Both the position numbers and the translations under genes were made by a program. 64,000 nucleotides of DNA, taken from the NCBI RefSeq assembly GCF_014705715.1, contig NZ_JACXLC010000001.1, positions 354,457-418,456 of the forward strand, in the 5' to 3' direction. The notes below the pieces were generated by a model. That model worked only from the letters and a program-made list of their open reading frames with translations, was not told where the DNA came from and ran no database searches. Source of the stretch: Erythrobacter rubeus (lineage in GTDB: Bacteria > Pseudomonadota > Alphaproteobacteria > Sphingomonadales > Sphingomonadaceae). Of the stretch, positions 23,826 to 32,031 are shown piece by piece (position 1 is the stretch's first letter; every line of letters starts with the position of its first letter).

Positions 23826-25280
23826 TCATCCCAGCATTTGATCGACAGCGCGGTAGGACAAGGCCGCGGCGGTTAGAGTAGGGTTAGCGCTAGCCGGCGT
23901 CGGGAAAACGGACGTTCCGACCACGCACAGGTTTCGTGCGGCGTGTGCGATCATGCCAGCGTCGACAACCGAGTCTTCGATCGACCACCCCATCCGCAGG
24001 GAGCCCTGGATGTGACCGAGGGTGGGCTTGATCCCGTGAACCAGAATGTCCTCAATCGGCAGAGGCGCGAATATGTCGGGAATGCGGGCTATCGCGTGAT
24101 CGAGACCGGCCATGGCATAATCGGACCAGCCGTTGAAACGCACCACCGGCTTGTCGCTGCCGTCATCGAAAACGCCGTTTTCATAGTCGAACACATCTTC
24201 GACATAGAGCGTGATCGGAAGCGTCTGGCGCCATCTTCCAGGCTCAAGCCGCAAACCGTGGAGCAGATTGTTCTTCACCAGATAGATCGAGTTTGCGAAC
24301 TCGGCCGAGCGGCCCTCCTCAAGGATCGAGACGTTGATTGCCGTGGAATCCGTCCCGCCATCGAAGTGATCAAGACCGCCGAGCATGACCTCGACATCGG
24401 CAAGCATTTTCTCGCCCAGGTACCTGCCAACCCCATGGCCTGCGATCCCGGATCGCTGGAAGATGAAAGGTGAGTGAATCGCGTTCGCCCCGAGGACGCA
24501 AAGATCGCTCTTGGCAGCGTATTCTCGGCCGGCGTGCTTGAAATTCACCGCGGAAACAGAGCCGCCGGTGACATCCAGGTGGGTTACCTCGCAACCAACC
24601 GCGATCGAAACCGACGGATGGCTGAGCGTATCTTGCATCGCGTTGAAGGCTGTGAATTTTGCGCCCACCGGGCACAGATTGCATTTTGCAGTGGAACAGC
24701 ACCGCCCGCGCGCGCCGACGGAGCGAGAAAGCTTGGCGGTGGGCATGGGAAAGTGATTTCCGTTGCCTTCTCGCACCATGATCTCGTCGGCAGTGGTCAA
24801 TTGGTGTGCGGGCTGCGGATAATTCTCGGTGCCGGGATAGACCCTGCCGATATCGCTCGAACCTGCGATCAGCATCACCTGTTCAAGCTCCTGCCAGTAC
24901 GGGACAAGATCGTCGTAATCGATCGGCCAGTCGGCCCCTTTCCCGGTGCTTGTCCCGACCTTGAAGTCGGACGGATGCATACGCGGCGTCAGCCCCCACC
25001 AGCAATTGGTACTGCCGCCAAGGCCGATGGTGAAATCCCACGGTTTCCCGCTGCCTTCGCCATGGATGTACGTTTCTTCAGGTGGAATGTCCGAGTTGAG
25101 TCGATTTTCCAGCTGCCATTCGGTCGAGTTGTTACGACCACGCTCCAGGATCAAAATCCGGTCGGCGGGACGCTTTTCGAGATAGCGCTTGAGGAAGAAG
25201 AGCGAACCGAATCCCGATCCGATGATTACGACGTCCCATCCCGTTTCCGCTGATGCTTGTTCGGGCGAAACAAATTTCAT
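23826..25280 (-). CDS. GMC-family FAD dehydrogenase with Cys cluster (copy 2)
   Basis: Paralogue of the GMC enzyme at 3978-5444: 484 residues, FAD-binding DVVIIGSGFGSLFFL at 16-30, and the four-cysteine motif CCSTAKCNLC (Cys194, 195, 200, 203) that suggests an Fe-S centre. The C-terminal GMC domain has HIQGSLRMG and the catalytic-type Asn466 in ANPTLTAAAL, so the active site looks complete, unlike copy 1. It lacks its own signal peptide and is followed by the Tat partner. Position inside an operon of glycosyltransferase, dioxygenase and methyltransferase genes suggests oxidation of a sugar or glycan hydroxyl outside the cytoplasm, with electrons passed to the respiratory chain; the substrate is unknown. 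Confidence 0.87.
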   Translation of the reverse strand: MKFVSPEQASAETGWDVVIIGSGFGSLFFLKRYLEKRPADRILILERGRNNSTEWQLENRLNSDIPPEETYIHGEGSGKPWDFTIGLGGSTNCWWGLTPRMHPSDFKVGTSTGKGADWPIDYDDLVPYWQELEQVMLIAGSSDIGRVYPGTENYPQPAHQLTTADEIMVREGNGNHFPMPTAKLSRSVGARGRCCSTAKCNLCPVGAKFTAFNAMQDTLSHPSVSIAVGCEVTHLDVTGGSVSAVNFKHAGREYAAKSDLCVLGANAIHSPFIFQRSGIAGHGVGRYLGEKMLADVEVMLGGLDHFDGGTDSTAINVSILEEGRSAEFANSIYLVKNNLLHGLRLEPGRWRQTLPITLYVEDVFDYENGVFDDGSDKPVVRFNGWSDYAMAGLDHAIARIPDIFAPLPIEDILVHGIKPTLGHIQGSLRMGWSIEDSVVDAGMIAHAARNLCVVGTSVFPTPASANPTLTAAALSYRAVDQMLG

Positions 25281-25308
25281 GATCGCAACTGGAGTTGGGG
25301 GTACGGCA

Positions 25309-26265
25309 TCACGCTTTCACCGGTTCGCCGGGCTCGAACCGCAGGACGCCATCCGTGACTTCGTCACCGACATCGTATTGGGCGACGAGTTCCGGCGCGA
25401 TTGGTTCATCATCGGCCATTCGCCGGAAATCACGCAAAGCAGTGCCGGTCGAGGCGTTGTCGACATTGGCCGCGCCGATGCCTTCGCGAACATGCTCGAT
25501 ATCCACGATCCTGAAATCGATGCTGAAGCGCGTCGTCCCGGTTACGTTGTCCGATGTTGCGTGCATCTGGTTGGCCGAGAAGACGACCGCGCCGCCGACC
25601 GGCAGGACCATTTGCACCGCCGCCGGATGCTCCAATGCCGCACGCGGCTGAGGGATGCCGCGCTTGTCCTCGCCTTTTACGTGCTTCGCGGCGTTCTTGC
25701 GACCGGTCGCGTTCCATTTGTAGATGTTGAAATCTTCGGACGAGTTTGCGACGCCGGTCTCCACGTAATGCGGGTAGAATTCCATCGAGCATTCGCGCGT
25801 CATCGGGAAGATCGGAAGCCAGAACTGAATCTGCTGCATCGGCGCCGACCACCACGTATCGCGGTGCGGCGGCTGTTTATGGCCTACCCCCGAAACGAGA
25901 TATCCATCGCTGCTGACGACGCGCATGCGCGGAACATCGATATAAGTCCGCTCGGGGTCGAAACCCAATTCCGTGAGGTATTGCTTCTGCAAAACCCGCG
26001 TCTGCGCGTCGTGAATGAAACGCGGTTTGACCTCGGCCGCGCGGCTGACGAAGTCGCTGACGTCGAGGACGTGCTGCGCCGTGCGCGGATCATGCGGGTG
26101 AAACGCTTCCTCGATCATGGCCTGCGCGTGCTCGCACAAGCGCATTCCGGCGGCGCTCGGCGGCACCAAGTTGATCTGGCCGCGGTAAATCGCTCTTTCG
26201 TGCGCGTCGATATCGCCGTTTAACCCCACGGTCATCGCGATTGAGTTCTTGTCGCCTTCTCTCAT
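25309..26265 (-). CDS. PhyH-like Fe(II)/2-oxoglutarate dioxygenase
   Basis: Predicted non-haem iron dioxygenase of the phytanoyl-CoA dioxygenase family, 318 residues. The iron triad appears as His134 and Asp136 in PPHRDTWW and His235 in NQMHATSDN, and Arg246 in TTRFSID is placed to bind 2-oxoglutarate. Relatives hydroxylate or oxidise many small molecules, including sugar nucleotides. It starts 3 bp after the stop of the DUF707 glycosyltransferase gene and ends 28 bp before the GMC dehydrogenase gene, so it is co-transcribed with glycan genes; a sugar or acyl substituent is the likely substrate (inference). Confidence 0.85.
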   Translation of the reverse strand: MREGDKNSIAMTVGLNGDIDAHERAIYRGQINLVPPSAAGMRLCEHAQAMIEEAFHPHDPRTAQHVLDVSDFVSRAAEVKPRFIHDAQTRVLQKQYLTELGFDPERTYIDVPRMRVVSSDGYLVSGVGHKQPPHRDTWWSAPMQQIQFWLPIFPMTRECSMEFYPHYVETGVANSSEDFNIYKWNATGRKNAAKHVKGEDKRGIPQPRAALEHPAAVQMVLPVGGAVVFSANQMHATSDNVTGTTRFSIDFRIVDIEHVREGIGAANVDNASTGTALRDFRRMADDEPIAPELVAQYDVGDEVTDGVLRFEPGEPVKA

Positions 26266-26268
26266 GGT

Positions 26269-27165
26269 TCAAGCGCTCTCATGCTGGATTTTATGGACGG
26301 TCTGCGGGACGTAGCTCGGCTGGGTAATCGCGCGCAAAAGCATGGCCGCGCCCGATCTAATGGCCCGGACCGGTTCGCGGTAACGCCACGAATTTGCGAG
26401 CAGTGACAGGCTGTTGAGACGCTGCACCGTCGCGCCGCTCATGCGGTTTCCTTCGCGATCAATCGCGCCGTACACAACCATCTTGTCCGGAACCCCGGAA
26501 TATCCCGATTTCAGACGCTTCATTTCCTGCTCAGGAGAAAGCCGCTTTTCGGAGAATGCATCGTACACCGCGCCCGTCGCGTGGGGCCGCGTGTGAACCA
26601 TCGAAATCTCATCGATGATTGCGGATTTGAATGCCGGATTGGGCATCGTCAGCGCCCAGATCAGGTCCATGCCCCAACCGGAAATGACCTGCGACATATG
26701 CGGCAGGAAGCTGCGCAGATACTCGGTGCTGATGGCCGGTGCCATACATTCGACGAAATTGGTGTAGCGCAGTTTGGTCCGTGGGAACTGCAGCAGGATC
26801 GAATAGCAAAAGTGGCTGTCGCGGTGCAGCGATGGCTGCGCAATGCGAAGATTGTGCTCGGCGCAGATTTCGAAATATCGGTTGAGATCCCGTTTGGTGA
26901 AGATCAGATCGTCATCCATGAAAGCGATGTAGTCGTACCGGTCGAGCAGATCGGGATTGGCCGTAAGGTACCGATAGATACTGTCCCACTTGGTCCCCTT
27001 ATCGACCGACAGCGGCAGGTCTCCGCCTTTGCAGATGTCGGGATCATCGTCATATTGGCTCAGCTGCAGGTCCCAGTTGCGCTCCTCCGGCCCTTCGAGC
27101 CAGTCCCTGTGCAGCGACTTTGCCCCCACACGCACGAGGACCAAGTTTCTCCGCGATCCGGTCAT
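26269..27165 (-). CDS. DUF707-like putative glycosyltransferase
   Basis: Protein of 298 residues that I recognise as DUF707-like, a GT-A-type family found in glycan loci. It contains YDYIAFMDDDLIF, where DDD fits a metal/nucleotide-sugar site, and VISGWGMDLIWAL, a conserved GWG-type segment. N-terminal NLVLVRVGAKSLHRDWL is typical of the family. The ATG at 27165 is chosen because it overlaps the TAA of the upstream FAD enzyme by one base (TAATG); upstream extension to 27495 is an Arg/Gly-rich antisense-like stretch. Donor and acceptor unknown. Confidence 0.8.
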   Translation of the reverse strand: MTGSRRNLVLVRVGAKSLHRDWLEGPEERNWDLQLSQYDDDPDICKGGDLPLSVDKGTKWDSIYRYLTANPDLLDRYDYIAFMDDDLIFTKRDLNRYFEICAEHNLRIAQPSLHRDSHFCYSILLQFPRTKLRYTNFVECMAPAISTEYLRSFLPHMSQVISGWGMDLIWALTMPNPAFKSAIIDEISMVHTRPHATGAVYDAFSEKRLSPEQEMKRLKSGYSGVPDKMVVYGAIDREGNRMSGATVQRLNSLSLLANSWRYREPVRAIRSGAAMLLRAITQPSYVPQTVHKIQHESA

Positions 27166-28517
27166 TACGCTCCCACCCCCGCTGCGACTTCGCCTTTCGC
27201 CATTCTGTCCAAGGCTCTGCGCGCAGCTTTCTCTCCGCTCGCGAATGCCTGGTCGGTCCAGATGTAGCCCCAGTCGCCAAATCGCCCGCAATAGCCGACC
27301 CCGATATCGTCGAGATATCCGTGGATCAGCTTCACCGCTGCCGGGCGGTCGTGATCGAAAATGATATTGGCGAACGGCGCGACGATTGTGCTGGTGTGAA
27401 CCACCTGGTCGCGGCCATCGATCAGGCCCGCCTTCAGCAATCCGTCGATCACAGGCTCGATGTAGGCCTCGGCAGGCTTGTCGCGCGGTTTCCATTTGTC
27501 GCTGAAATAGACCTCTGCCTGCAAGGCGGTGCAGCCCTTCGGCGCGACATTCGGCGAGAAGTTCGAAGGATAGCTCAGCCGAGCAAAGGCGATGTCTTCA
27601 TCGTAGAAGTAGGTCCAGTGATCATCGCGAACATGCGGCTTGGACACACCGATATTGACCAGCACGACTTCGGTGCAGGCGAGCTTGCCGGCGGCTTCGA
27701 CCACGTCTGGCGGCGCCCCCTTGATCATCCTGATGAGCCGTGGAAGCGGTACGGAAGAGATGATGGAGTCGTATTCGATGACGCGTCCATCAGAGGTGCG
27801 CAGCGATTTCGCCTTGGGATCGATTTCCACGATCTCGCTGTCGCACTCCACGCGCGAGCGCTTGCGAAACCCGTTGAGGTACGAGACGAATCCGCCTTCG
27901 GTGGGATAGCGAAAATGGTCGACGTAATGCACGTCGGGTGCTTGGGGCACGAGCGCCCCGCGCAAAACCTCCTCAAGCTCGGGTCGATAGAGCCGCGGCC
28001 CCAACCAGTCGGTCGTCAGGTTCTTTGCATCGGTCGTGTGATACTTGCGAGTGTAGACGGCTGGAAATGTCTCAGCGAAAGTCTTGCCGAATGCGGCGAT
28101 GAGCCAATCTTCGTAATTCTCGATCTTGTGAGAATCCTTCGGAGCATGCGAGGCGGCCACGAAGTCCTTGATGCTGTCGATCACCACCTGATGCGGCAGA
28201 CCGTGAAGGTTTACTTGGGCCGGATGCTTGATCCAGTGACCTTGCCAGTAATTGTTCACGCTCGCTCGCAGCTTTTCATAGGTTCCGCCGATGCTTTCGG
28301 CGAAGAGTTCCTGGAGCCTCTTGTTCTGGGTGAAAGAGATGTGCGGCCCCTCATCGAAGAGAAACCCGTCATCATAGGAGTGCGTTGAGGTGTGGCCGCC
28401 GTGGACAGACCGCTTCTCGTAAATGGTTGCCTCGACGCCAAGCTCGCGCAGCTGATGGCTCGCGCCGAAACCGGCAAAACCGGCGCCGATGATTGCGATG
28501 TTCGGATCGTTTACCAA
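27165..28517 (-). CDS. FAD-dependent oxidoreductase, UDP-galactopyranose-mutase/protoporphyrinogen-oxidase-like
   Basis: Flavoprotein of about 450 residues with the N-terminal dinucleotide-binding motif AIIGAGFAGFGASHQL and the second signature EKRSVHGGHTSTHSY. FDEGPHISF resembles the substrate-side loop of UDP-galactopyranose mutase relatives. A C-terminal FAD segment GRFGDWGYIWTDQAFASG closes the fold. Members in polysaccharide loci are thought to isomerise or oxidise nucleotide sugars, but this subfamily is uncharacterised to me. The TTG at 28517 is preferred as start: it lies 20 bp after the methyltransferase stop, is preceded by a G-rich ribosome binding site and begins directly before the Rossmann strand. 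The ATG at 28589 would overlap the upstream gene by 52 bp. Confidence 0.82.
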   Translation of the reverse strand: MVNDPNIAIIGAGFAGFGASHQLRELGVEATIYEKRSVHGGHTSTHSYDDGFLFDEGPHISFTQNKRLQELFAESIGGTYEKLRASVNNYWQGHWIKHPAQVNLHGLPHQVVIDSIKDFVAASHAPKDSHKIENYEDWLIAAFGKTFAETFPAVYTRKYHTTDAKNLTTDWLGPRLYRPELEEVLRGALVPQAPDVHYVDHFRYPTEGGFVSYLNGFRKRSRVECDSEIVEIDPKAKSLRTSDGRVIEYDSIISSVPLPRLIRMIKGAPPDVVEAAGKLACTEVVLVNIGVSKPHVRDDHWTYFYDEDIAFARLSYPSNFSPNVAPKGCTALQAEVYFSDKWKPRDKPAEAYIEPVIDGLLKAGLIDGRDQVVHTSTIVAPFANIIFDHDRPAAVKLIHGYLDDIGVGYCGRFGDWGYIWTDQAFASGEKAARRALDRMAKGEVAAGVGA

Positions 28518-28537
28518 AGTGCAGCCCCCGACCGTCG

Positions 28538-29809
28538 TCAAGCTTCGATCGCCGCTTGGGGGACGGGAACAATGAATTGTCCGCCCCATTCGCGCACATA
28601 ATCGATCTGCGACTTGATCTCTTCCTTGAGGTTCCAGGGCAGGATCATCACGAAATCCGGCTTGACCTCGCGGATATGCGAGGGGTCAAGGATCGGGATG
28701 CGAACACCTGGCATCAGCTTGCCCTGTTTGGAGGGAGCACGATCCACCGTGAAATCGATGATATCCGATCCGATCCCGCAATAATTGAGCAGCGTCACGC
28801 CTTTGGCCGGCGCGCCATAGGCGGCGATCGTCTTGCCCTGCCTCTTGAGGTCGAGACAGAGCTGGATCAGCGACATCTTGGTCTCCTGAACCTCGCGGTT
28901 CCAGGCAGTGTAGGTCGCGGGATTGTCCAGACCATAGGCTCGCTCTTCTTCGCGCATCTGCTCAAGCGAGGGCTCATCGCGCCATGACGCCTTTGCGTGG
29001 CACACATAGAAGCGCACCGATCCGCCGTGCGTCGGCAGGCTTTCGGCAGCGAATACTCTCAGTCCCGCAGCCTCGAAAATGCGCTCGGCCGCAAACAGCG
29101 AGAGATAGGAAAAATGCTCGTGATAGATGGTGTCGAACTGATTGCCCTGCATCAGACGGAGCAGATGCTGCACCTCGTAAGTCGCGATCCCCTCAGGTTT
29201 GAGCAGTGCTTTTGCGCCGCGAACGAAATCGTTGATGTCCGGCACGTGCGCTAGCACATTGTTCGCGACGATCAGGTCGGCTGTCCAACCTTCATCCGCG
29301 AGCGCATTCCCCAGCTCTTCGGTGAAAAACTCGCTCCGCACATCCAGCCCCGATGACCTCGCCATCTCGGCGGGCCCTTCGGTCGGCTCTATGCCGAGGC
29401 ACGGAATACCGGCCGCCTTCACATATTGGAGGAGGTATCCATCGTTTGAGGCCAGCTCTACAACCTTGCTGGCCGCGCCCAGAGCAAGCCGCTTCTGCAT
29501 CGCTTCGACATAGGCTTTCGCATGGTCGAGCCATGTCGAGGAATGCGAGGAGAAATAGGTGTAATCGGCGCGAAACAGGTCGTCCGATTTCAGCGTGTGG
29601 ACCACCTGCGCCAGCAGGCAATTGTCACAGACGCGCACTTCGAGAGGATAATGAAGCTCCGGCTCGTCTTGCTGGGCCATGTGGACGAGATCGTTGGCGA
29701 CCGGACTCAAGCCCAGATTGGACAGCTGCGTAACCAGCGGCTGAGAACAGTGACGGCAGTTTTTCAGCGCTGTCAGCGCTGAACTCTTCGGCGTTCCTGC
29801 CTGATGCAT
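28538..29809 (-). CDS. Zinc-binding sugar C-methyltransferase (TylCIII-like)
   Basis: SAM-dependent methyltransferase of 423 residues with the three-part layout of NDP-sugar C-methyltransferases. An N-terminal zinc finger uses Cys18, Cys21, Cys61 and Cys64 (CRHC...CDNC). A central methyltransferase fold includes VVELASNDGYLLQYVKAAG (SAM-binding) and IVANNVLAHVPDINDF. The C-terminal domain has AAYGAPAKGVTLLNYCGI, typical of the family. These enzymes add a methyl branch at C-3 of 4-keto-6-deoxy nucleotide sugars. With rfbF nearby the donor could be a CDP sugar (inference). It is the first gene of a six-gene operon; the start follows GAAGGGA by seven bases, and a perfect palindrome lies 49 bp upstream. 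Confidence 0.9.
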   Translation of the reverse strand: MHQAGTPKSSALTALKNCRHCSQPLVTQLSNLGLSPVANDLVHMAQQDEPELHYPLEVRVCDNCLLAQVVHTLKSDDLFRADYTYFSSHSSTWLDHAKAYVEAMQKRLALGAASKVVELASNDGYLLQYVKAAGIPCLGIEPTEGPAEMARSSGLDVRSEFFTEELGNALADEGWTADLIVANNVLAHVPDINDFVRGAKALLKPEGIATYEVQHLLRLMQGNQFDTIYHEHFSYLSLFAAERIFEAAGLRVFAAESLPTHGGSVRFYVCHAKASWRDEPSLEQMREEERAYGLDNPATYTAWNREVQETKMSLIQLCLDLKRQGKTIAAYGAPAKGVTLLNYCGIGSDIIDFTVDRAPSKQGKLMPGVRIPILDPSHIREVKPDFVMILPWNLKEEIKSQIDYVREWGGQFIVPVPQAAIEA

Positions 29810-29858
29810 CGATGTCCCTTCCGAAATCGCAGAAAAGGGAACTGAGAAAGCCCCTCTG

Positions 29859-29872
29859 TTATCATATGATAA
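29859..29872. promoter_or_regulatory. Perfect 14-bp palindrome upstream of the methyltransferase operon
   Basis: TTATCATATGATAA is a perfect palindrome in the otherwise G+C-rich gap 29810-29960. Read on the minus strand, it overlaps a TATTAT that could be a -10 box, with TTGCGG 18 bases further upstream as a weak -35. It may be an operator for the six-gene operon; the regulator is unknown. Confidence 0.4.
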
Positions 29873-29960
29873 TACGGCAACGCCTCGGACGCCCGCAACT
29901 AACCATCGGGAGTACTACGTCTACCGAGACCGGCTTTTGTGCCGACCTGTTGGTCACCCA

Positions 29961-31061
29961 CTAATCGATGATTTGGGCCACGTGATCGGCGATCGCCAAA
30001 GACGCGGTCAGACCCGGCGATTCGATCCCGAACAGGTTGATCAGGCCTGGCACGCCGTGGTGGTTCGCACCATCGATGCGAAAGTCGCCGTCGGGTTCGT
30101 TCGGTCCGACAATCTTGGGGCGTACGCCGGTATAGTCTGGCACCAGATCGTCTGCGGTGATCCCCGGAAGATATGTCTGGATAGCGGCGGCAAACCGGTC
30201 CCGTGCGCTATCATCGAAGCGATAATCAGGTTCCGCTATCCAACGCACGTCCGGCCCGAACTTTGCCTGATTTGCCAGGTCCAATGTCAGGTGAATGCCA
30301 AGGCCGCCGGGCTCCGGGACCGGGTACACGAGCCTTTCGCACGGCGATGGGCCGGAGAGCCGGTAATAGTGACCGACCGAGAAATGGGCCTGCGGAACGG
30401 TGTCTTCATTCAGTTGAGCTATTTGCTGCGCCAGCCCGATAGCGCGCAGCCCTGCGCAGTTGATGATGTGACGTGCCCTTATGCGCCCGGCCTCCGCGCC
30501 CCTAGTTTCCACTATAAAACCCGATGATTGCGGCTCGATTGCGGTTACTTCAGTACGCAGGACCACCATCCCGCCGTGTTCCTGCAACTCAGCTTCCAAT
30601 GCGAGCATCAGGGCGTGGCTATCGATAATGCCGGTCGATGGTGAGAGCAGCGCGCCGCTCGAGCGAAGCGCTGGTTCCATCGCCGACACATCGCGCGGTG
30701 ACAGATGCCGCAAGTCTTCCACGCCATTACCTGCTGCGCGATCGGCAATCTGTGCCAACTGCGCCAGTTGCTCGGGCGATGTGGCAACGATCAGCTTCCC
30801 GATCCGTCGGTGCGGGATGCTGCGTTCTTCAGCATAGCGATAAAGCATGTCCCGGCCGCGCCGGCAAAGCAGCGCTTTCAAGCTGCCTTTCGGATAGTAG
30901 ATACCGGCATGCACGACTTCGGAATTGCGGCTGCTGGTATGGGTGCCGATGGCGTCTTCCGCCTCCAGCACCAGGACCTCGCGGCCCGATCGGGCGATGG
31001 AGGCTCCGCAGGCAAGGCCGATAACACCGCCGCCTATAACGATGCACTCTACCTCGTCCAT
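29961..31061 (-). CDS. FAD-dependent oxidoreductase of the DAO/LhgO type
   Basis: Flavoenzyme of 366 residues. The N-terminal CIVIGGGVIGLACGASIARSG binds FAD, and GTHTSSRNSEVVHAGIYYP is the hallmark segment of L-2-hydroxyglutarate oxidase and its relatives. The C-terminus (LINLFGIESPGLTASLAIAD) closes the FAD site. LhgO oxidises L-2-hydroxyglutarate to 2-oxoglutarate with electrons to quinone. Here it is the last gene of a small operon with a GH16 enzyme and a glycosyltransferase, so the substrate could be different; it could also serve metabolite repair. Confidence 0.85.
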   Translation of the reverse strand: MDEVECIVIGGGVIGLACGASIARSGREVLVLEAEDAIGTHTSSRNSEVVHAGIYYPKGSLKALLCRRGRDMLYRYAEERSIPHRRIGKLIVATSPEQLAQLAQIADRAAGNGVEDLRHLSPRDVSAMEPALRSSGALLSPSTGIIDSHALMLALEAELQEHGGMVVLRTEVTAIEPQSSGFIVETRGAEAGRIRARHIINCAGLRAIGLAQQIAQLNEDTVPQAHFSVGHYYRLSGPSPCERLVYPVPEPGGLGIHLTLDLANQAKFGPDVRWIAEPDYRFDDSARDRFAAAIQTYLPGITADDLVPDYTGVRPKIVGPNEPDGDFRIDGANHHGVPGLINLFGIESPGLTASLAIADHVAQIID

Positions 31062-31088
31062 GCGGCCCCGAACGCTCGAATAATCAAG

Positions 31089-31994
31089 TTACTTGGGGTG
31101 GGGTTTGAAGTGCGGTGAGCCGACCGGCCTGCGTTGATAGGCATGGATGTAGTCGACCTCCATCTTCACCGAATCCGGCGTCTGATCGTTCATCCGGTAA
31201 TCCTCCGCGGCAAAGGATACGAGAAGATACATTGGCTGCTGAAATTCGGGAGGGGAGGGGACCCGCCAGGTTTCTTTCCGGTCGATATAAAAGATCACCT
31301 CGGTTTCGGTAATCTCAGCGCCATAGGTGTGGAACTCCTCGGTGAGCGATCCTGCCGGCACGTCGTGCGGCCGGCTTTCGGTGATCTTTTCATCGTCTTC
31401 GGTGGCTCTGTGCTTGTGAATGACCTGGTAAATCTCGTCATCCTGGTGCGAATAATATTCGAAGATATCGACTTCGACCACGCCGTCCCTGCGGTCCGCC
31501 CCAATGAGCCAGAAAGCCGGCCAGAACCCTGCCGCTGCCGGTAAACGGGCCCGCGTTTCGAAATAGCCCAGCTTCTGAGCGAAGCCGCTATTGCACCTGT
31601 TCCATGAGGACAGCATCCCGCTTTCCCATTTCCCATCCGCGTTCTTGCGAGCCTCGATGGTCAGGATCCCGTCTTCGGTGGTGAAGGGAAAGCCATCGCT
31701 CGGTCCCATAAAGCGGGCACTTCCGAAATCGCCATCCCAGGGCGTATGGGTCGTCCATCTTGTGAGACAATCATATTCGGAGACGTCGAATTCGTCGAAG
31801 TCTTCACGAAAAGATGGTTTGAAATCGCTGAGATCGATTTCGGACGACTGGTTTTCCAACGCACCGACAGGCAGGTCTGATGGTCCTGCGAACGCCACGA
31901 GCGCGCCTAACGACAGAACGAAAGTGAAATTGGTAATTCCCGTGCGCTGCCCCTTCGAAGGCGACACTGGCGAGCTTTGGTCCTCACTTCGCAT
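31089..31994 (-). CDS. GH16-family endo-glycanase
   Basis: Predicted exported beta-glycanase of 301 residues. The GH16 catalytic motif is intact: EVDIFE (Glu174, Asp176, Glu179). The flanking jelly-roll strands are typical (GYFETRARLPAAAGFWPAFW and EFHTYGAEITETEVIFYID). A hydrophobic segment near residues 22-38 should be the signal or anchor, although the start gives a long n-region of about 20 residues. The start is backed by AGGAGG. GH16 enzymes in exopolysaccharide loci (for example ExoK/ExsH in succinoglycan) trim or release nascent polymer; by position the same role is likely here. Confidence 0.9.
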   Translation of the reverse strand: MRSEDQSSPVSPSKGQRTGITNFTFVLSLGALVAFAGPSDLPVGALENQSSEIDLSDFKPSFREDFDEFDVSEYDCLTRWTTHTPWDGDFGSARFMGPSDGFPFTTEDGILTIEARKNADGKWESGMLSSWNRCNSGFAQKLGYFETRARLPAAAGFWPAFWLIGADRRDGVVEVDIFEYYSHQDDEIYQVIHKHRATEDDEKITESRPHDVPAGSLTEEFHTYGAEITETEVIFYIDRKETWRVPSPPEFQQPMYLLVSFAAEDYRMNDQTPDSVKMEVDYIHAYQRRPVGSPHFKPHPK

Positions 31995-32031
31995 TTTTCA
32001 GCGTCCTCCTTGAAAAGCAACGCGTGCCGGG

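Noticed and set aside
27166..27495. N-terminal extension of the DUF707 protein.
   Set aside because: The 110 extra residues lie over the end of the flavoprotein gene and are Arg/Gly-rich; the TAATG junction at 27165 is a normal coupled start.
27120..28388. A 422-codon open frame on the plus strand.
   Set aside because: It is antisense to the UGM-like flavoprotein, which has clear FAD motifs on the minus strand.
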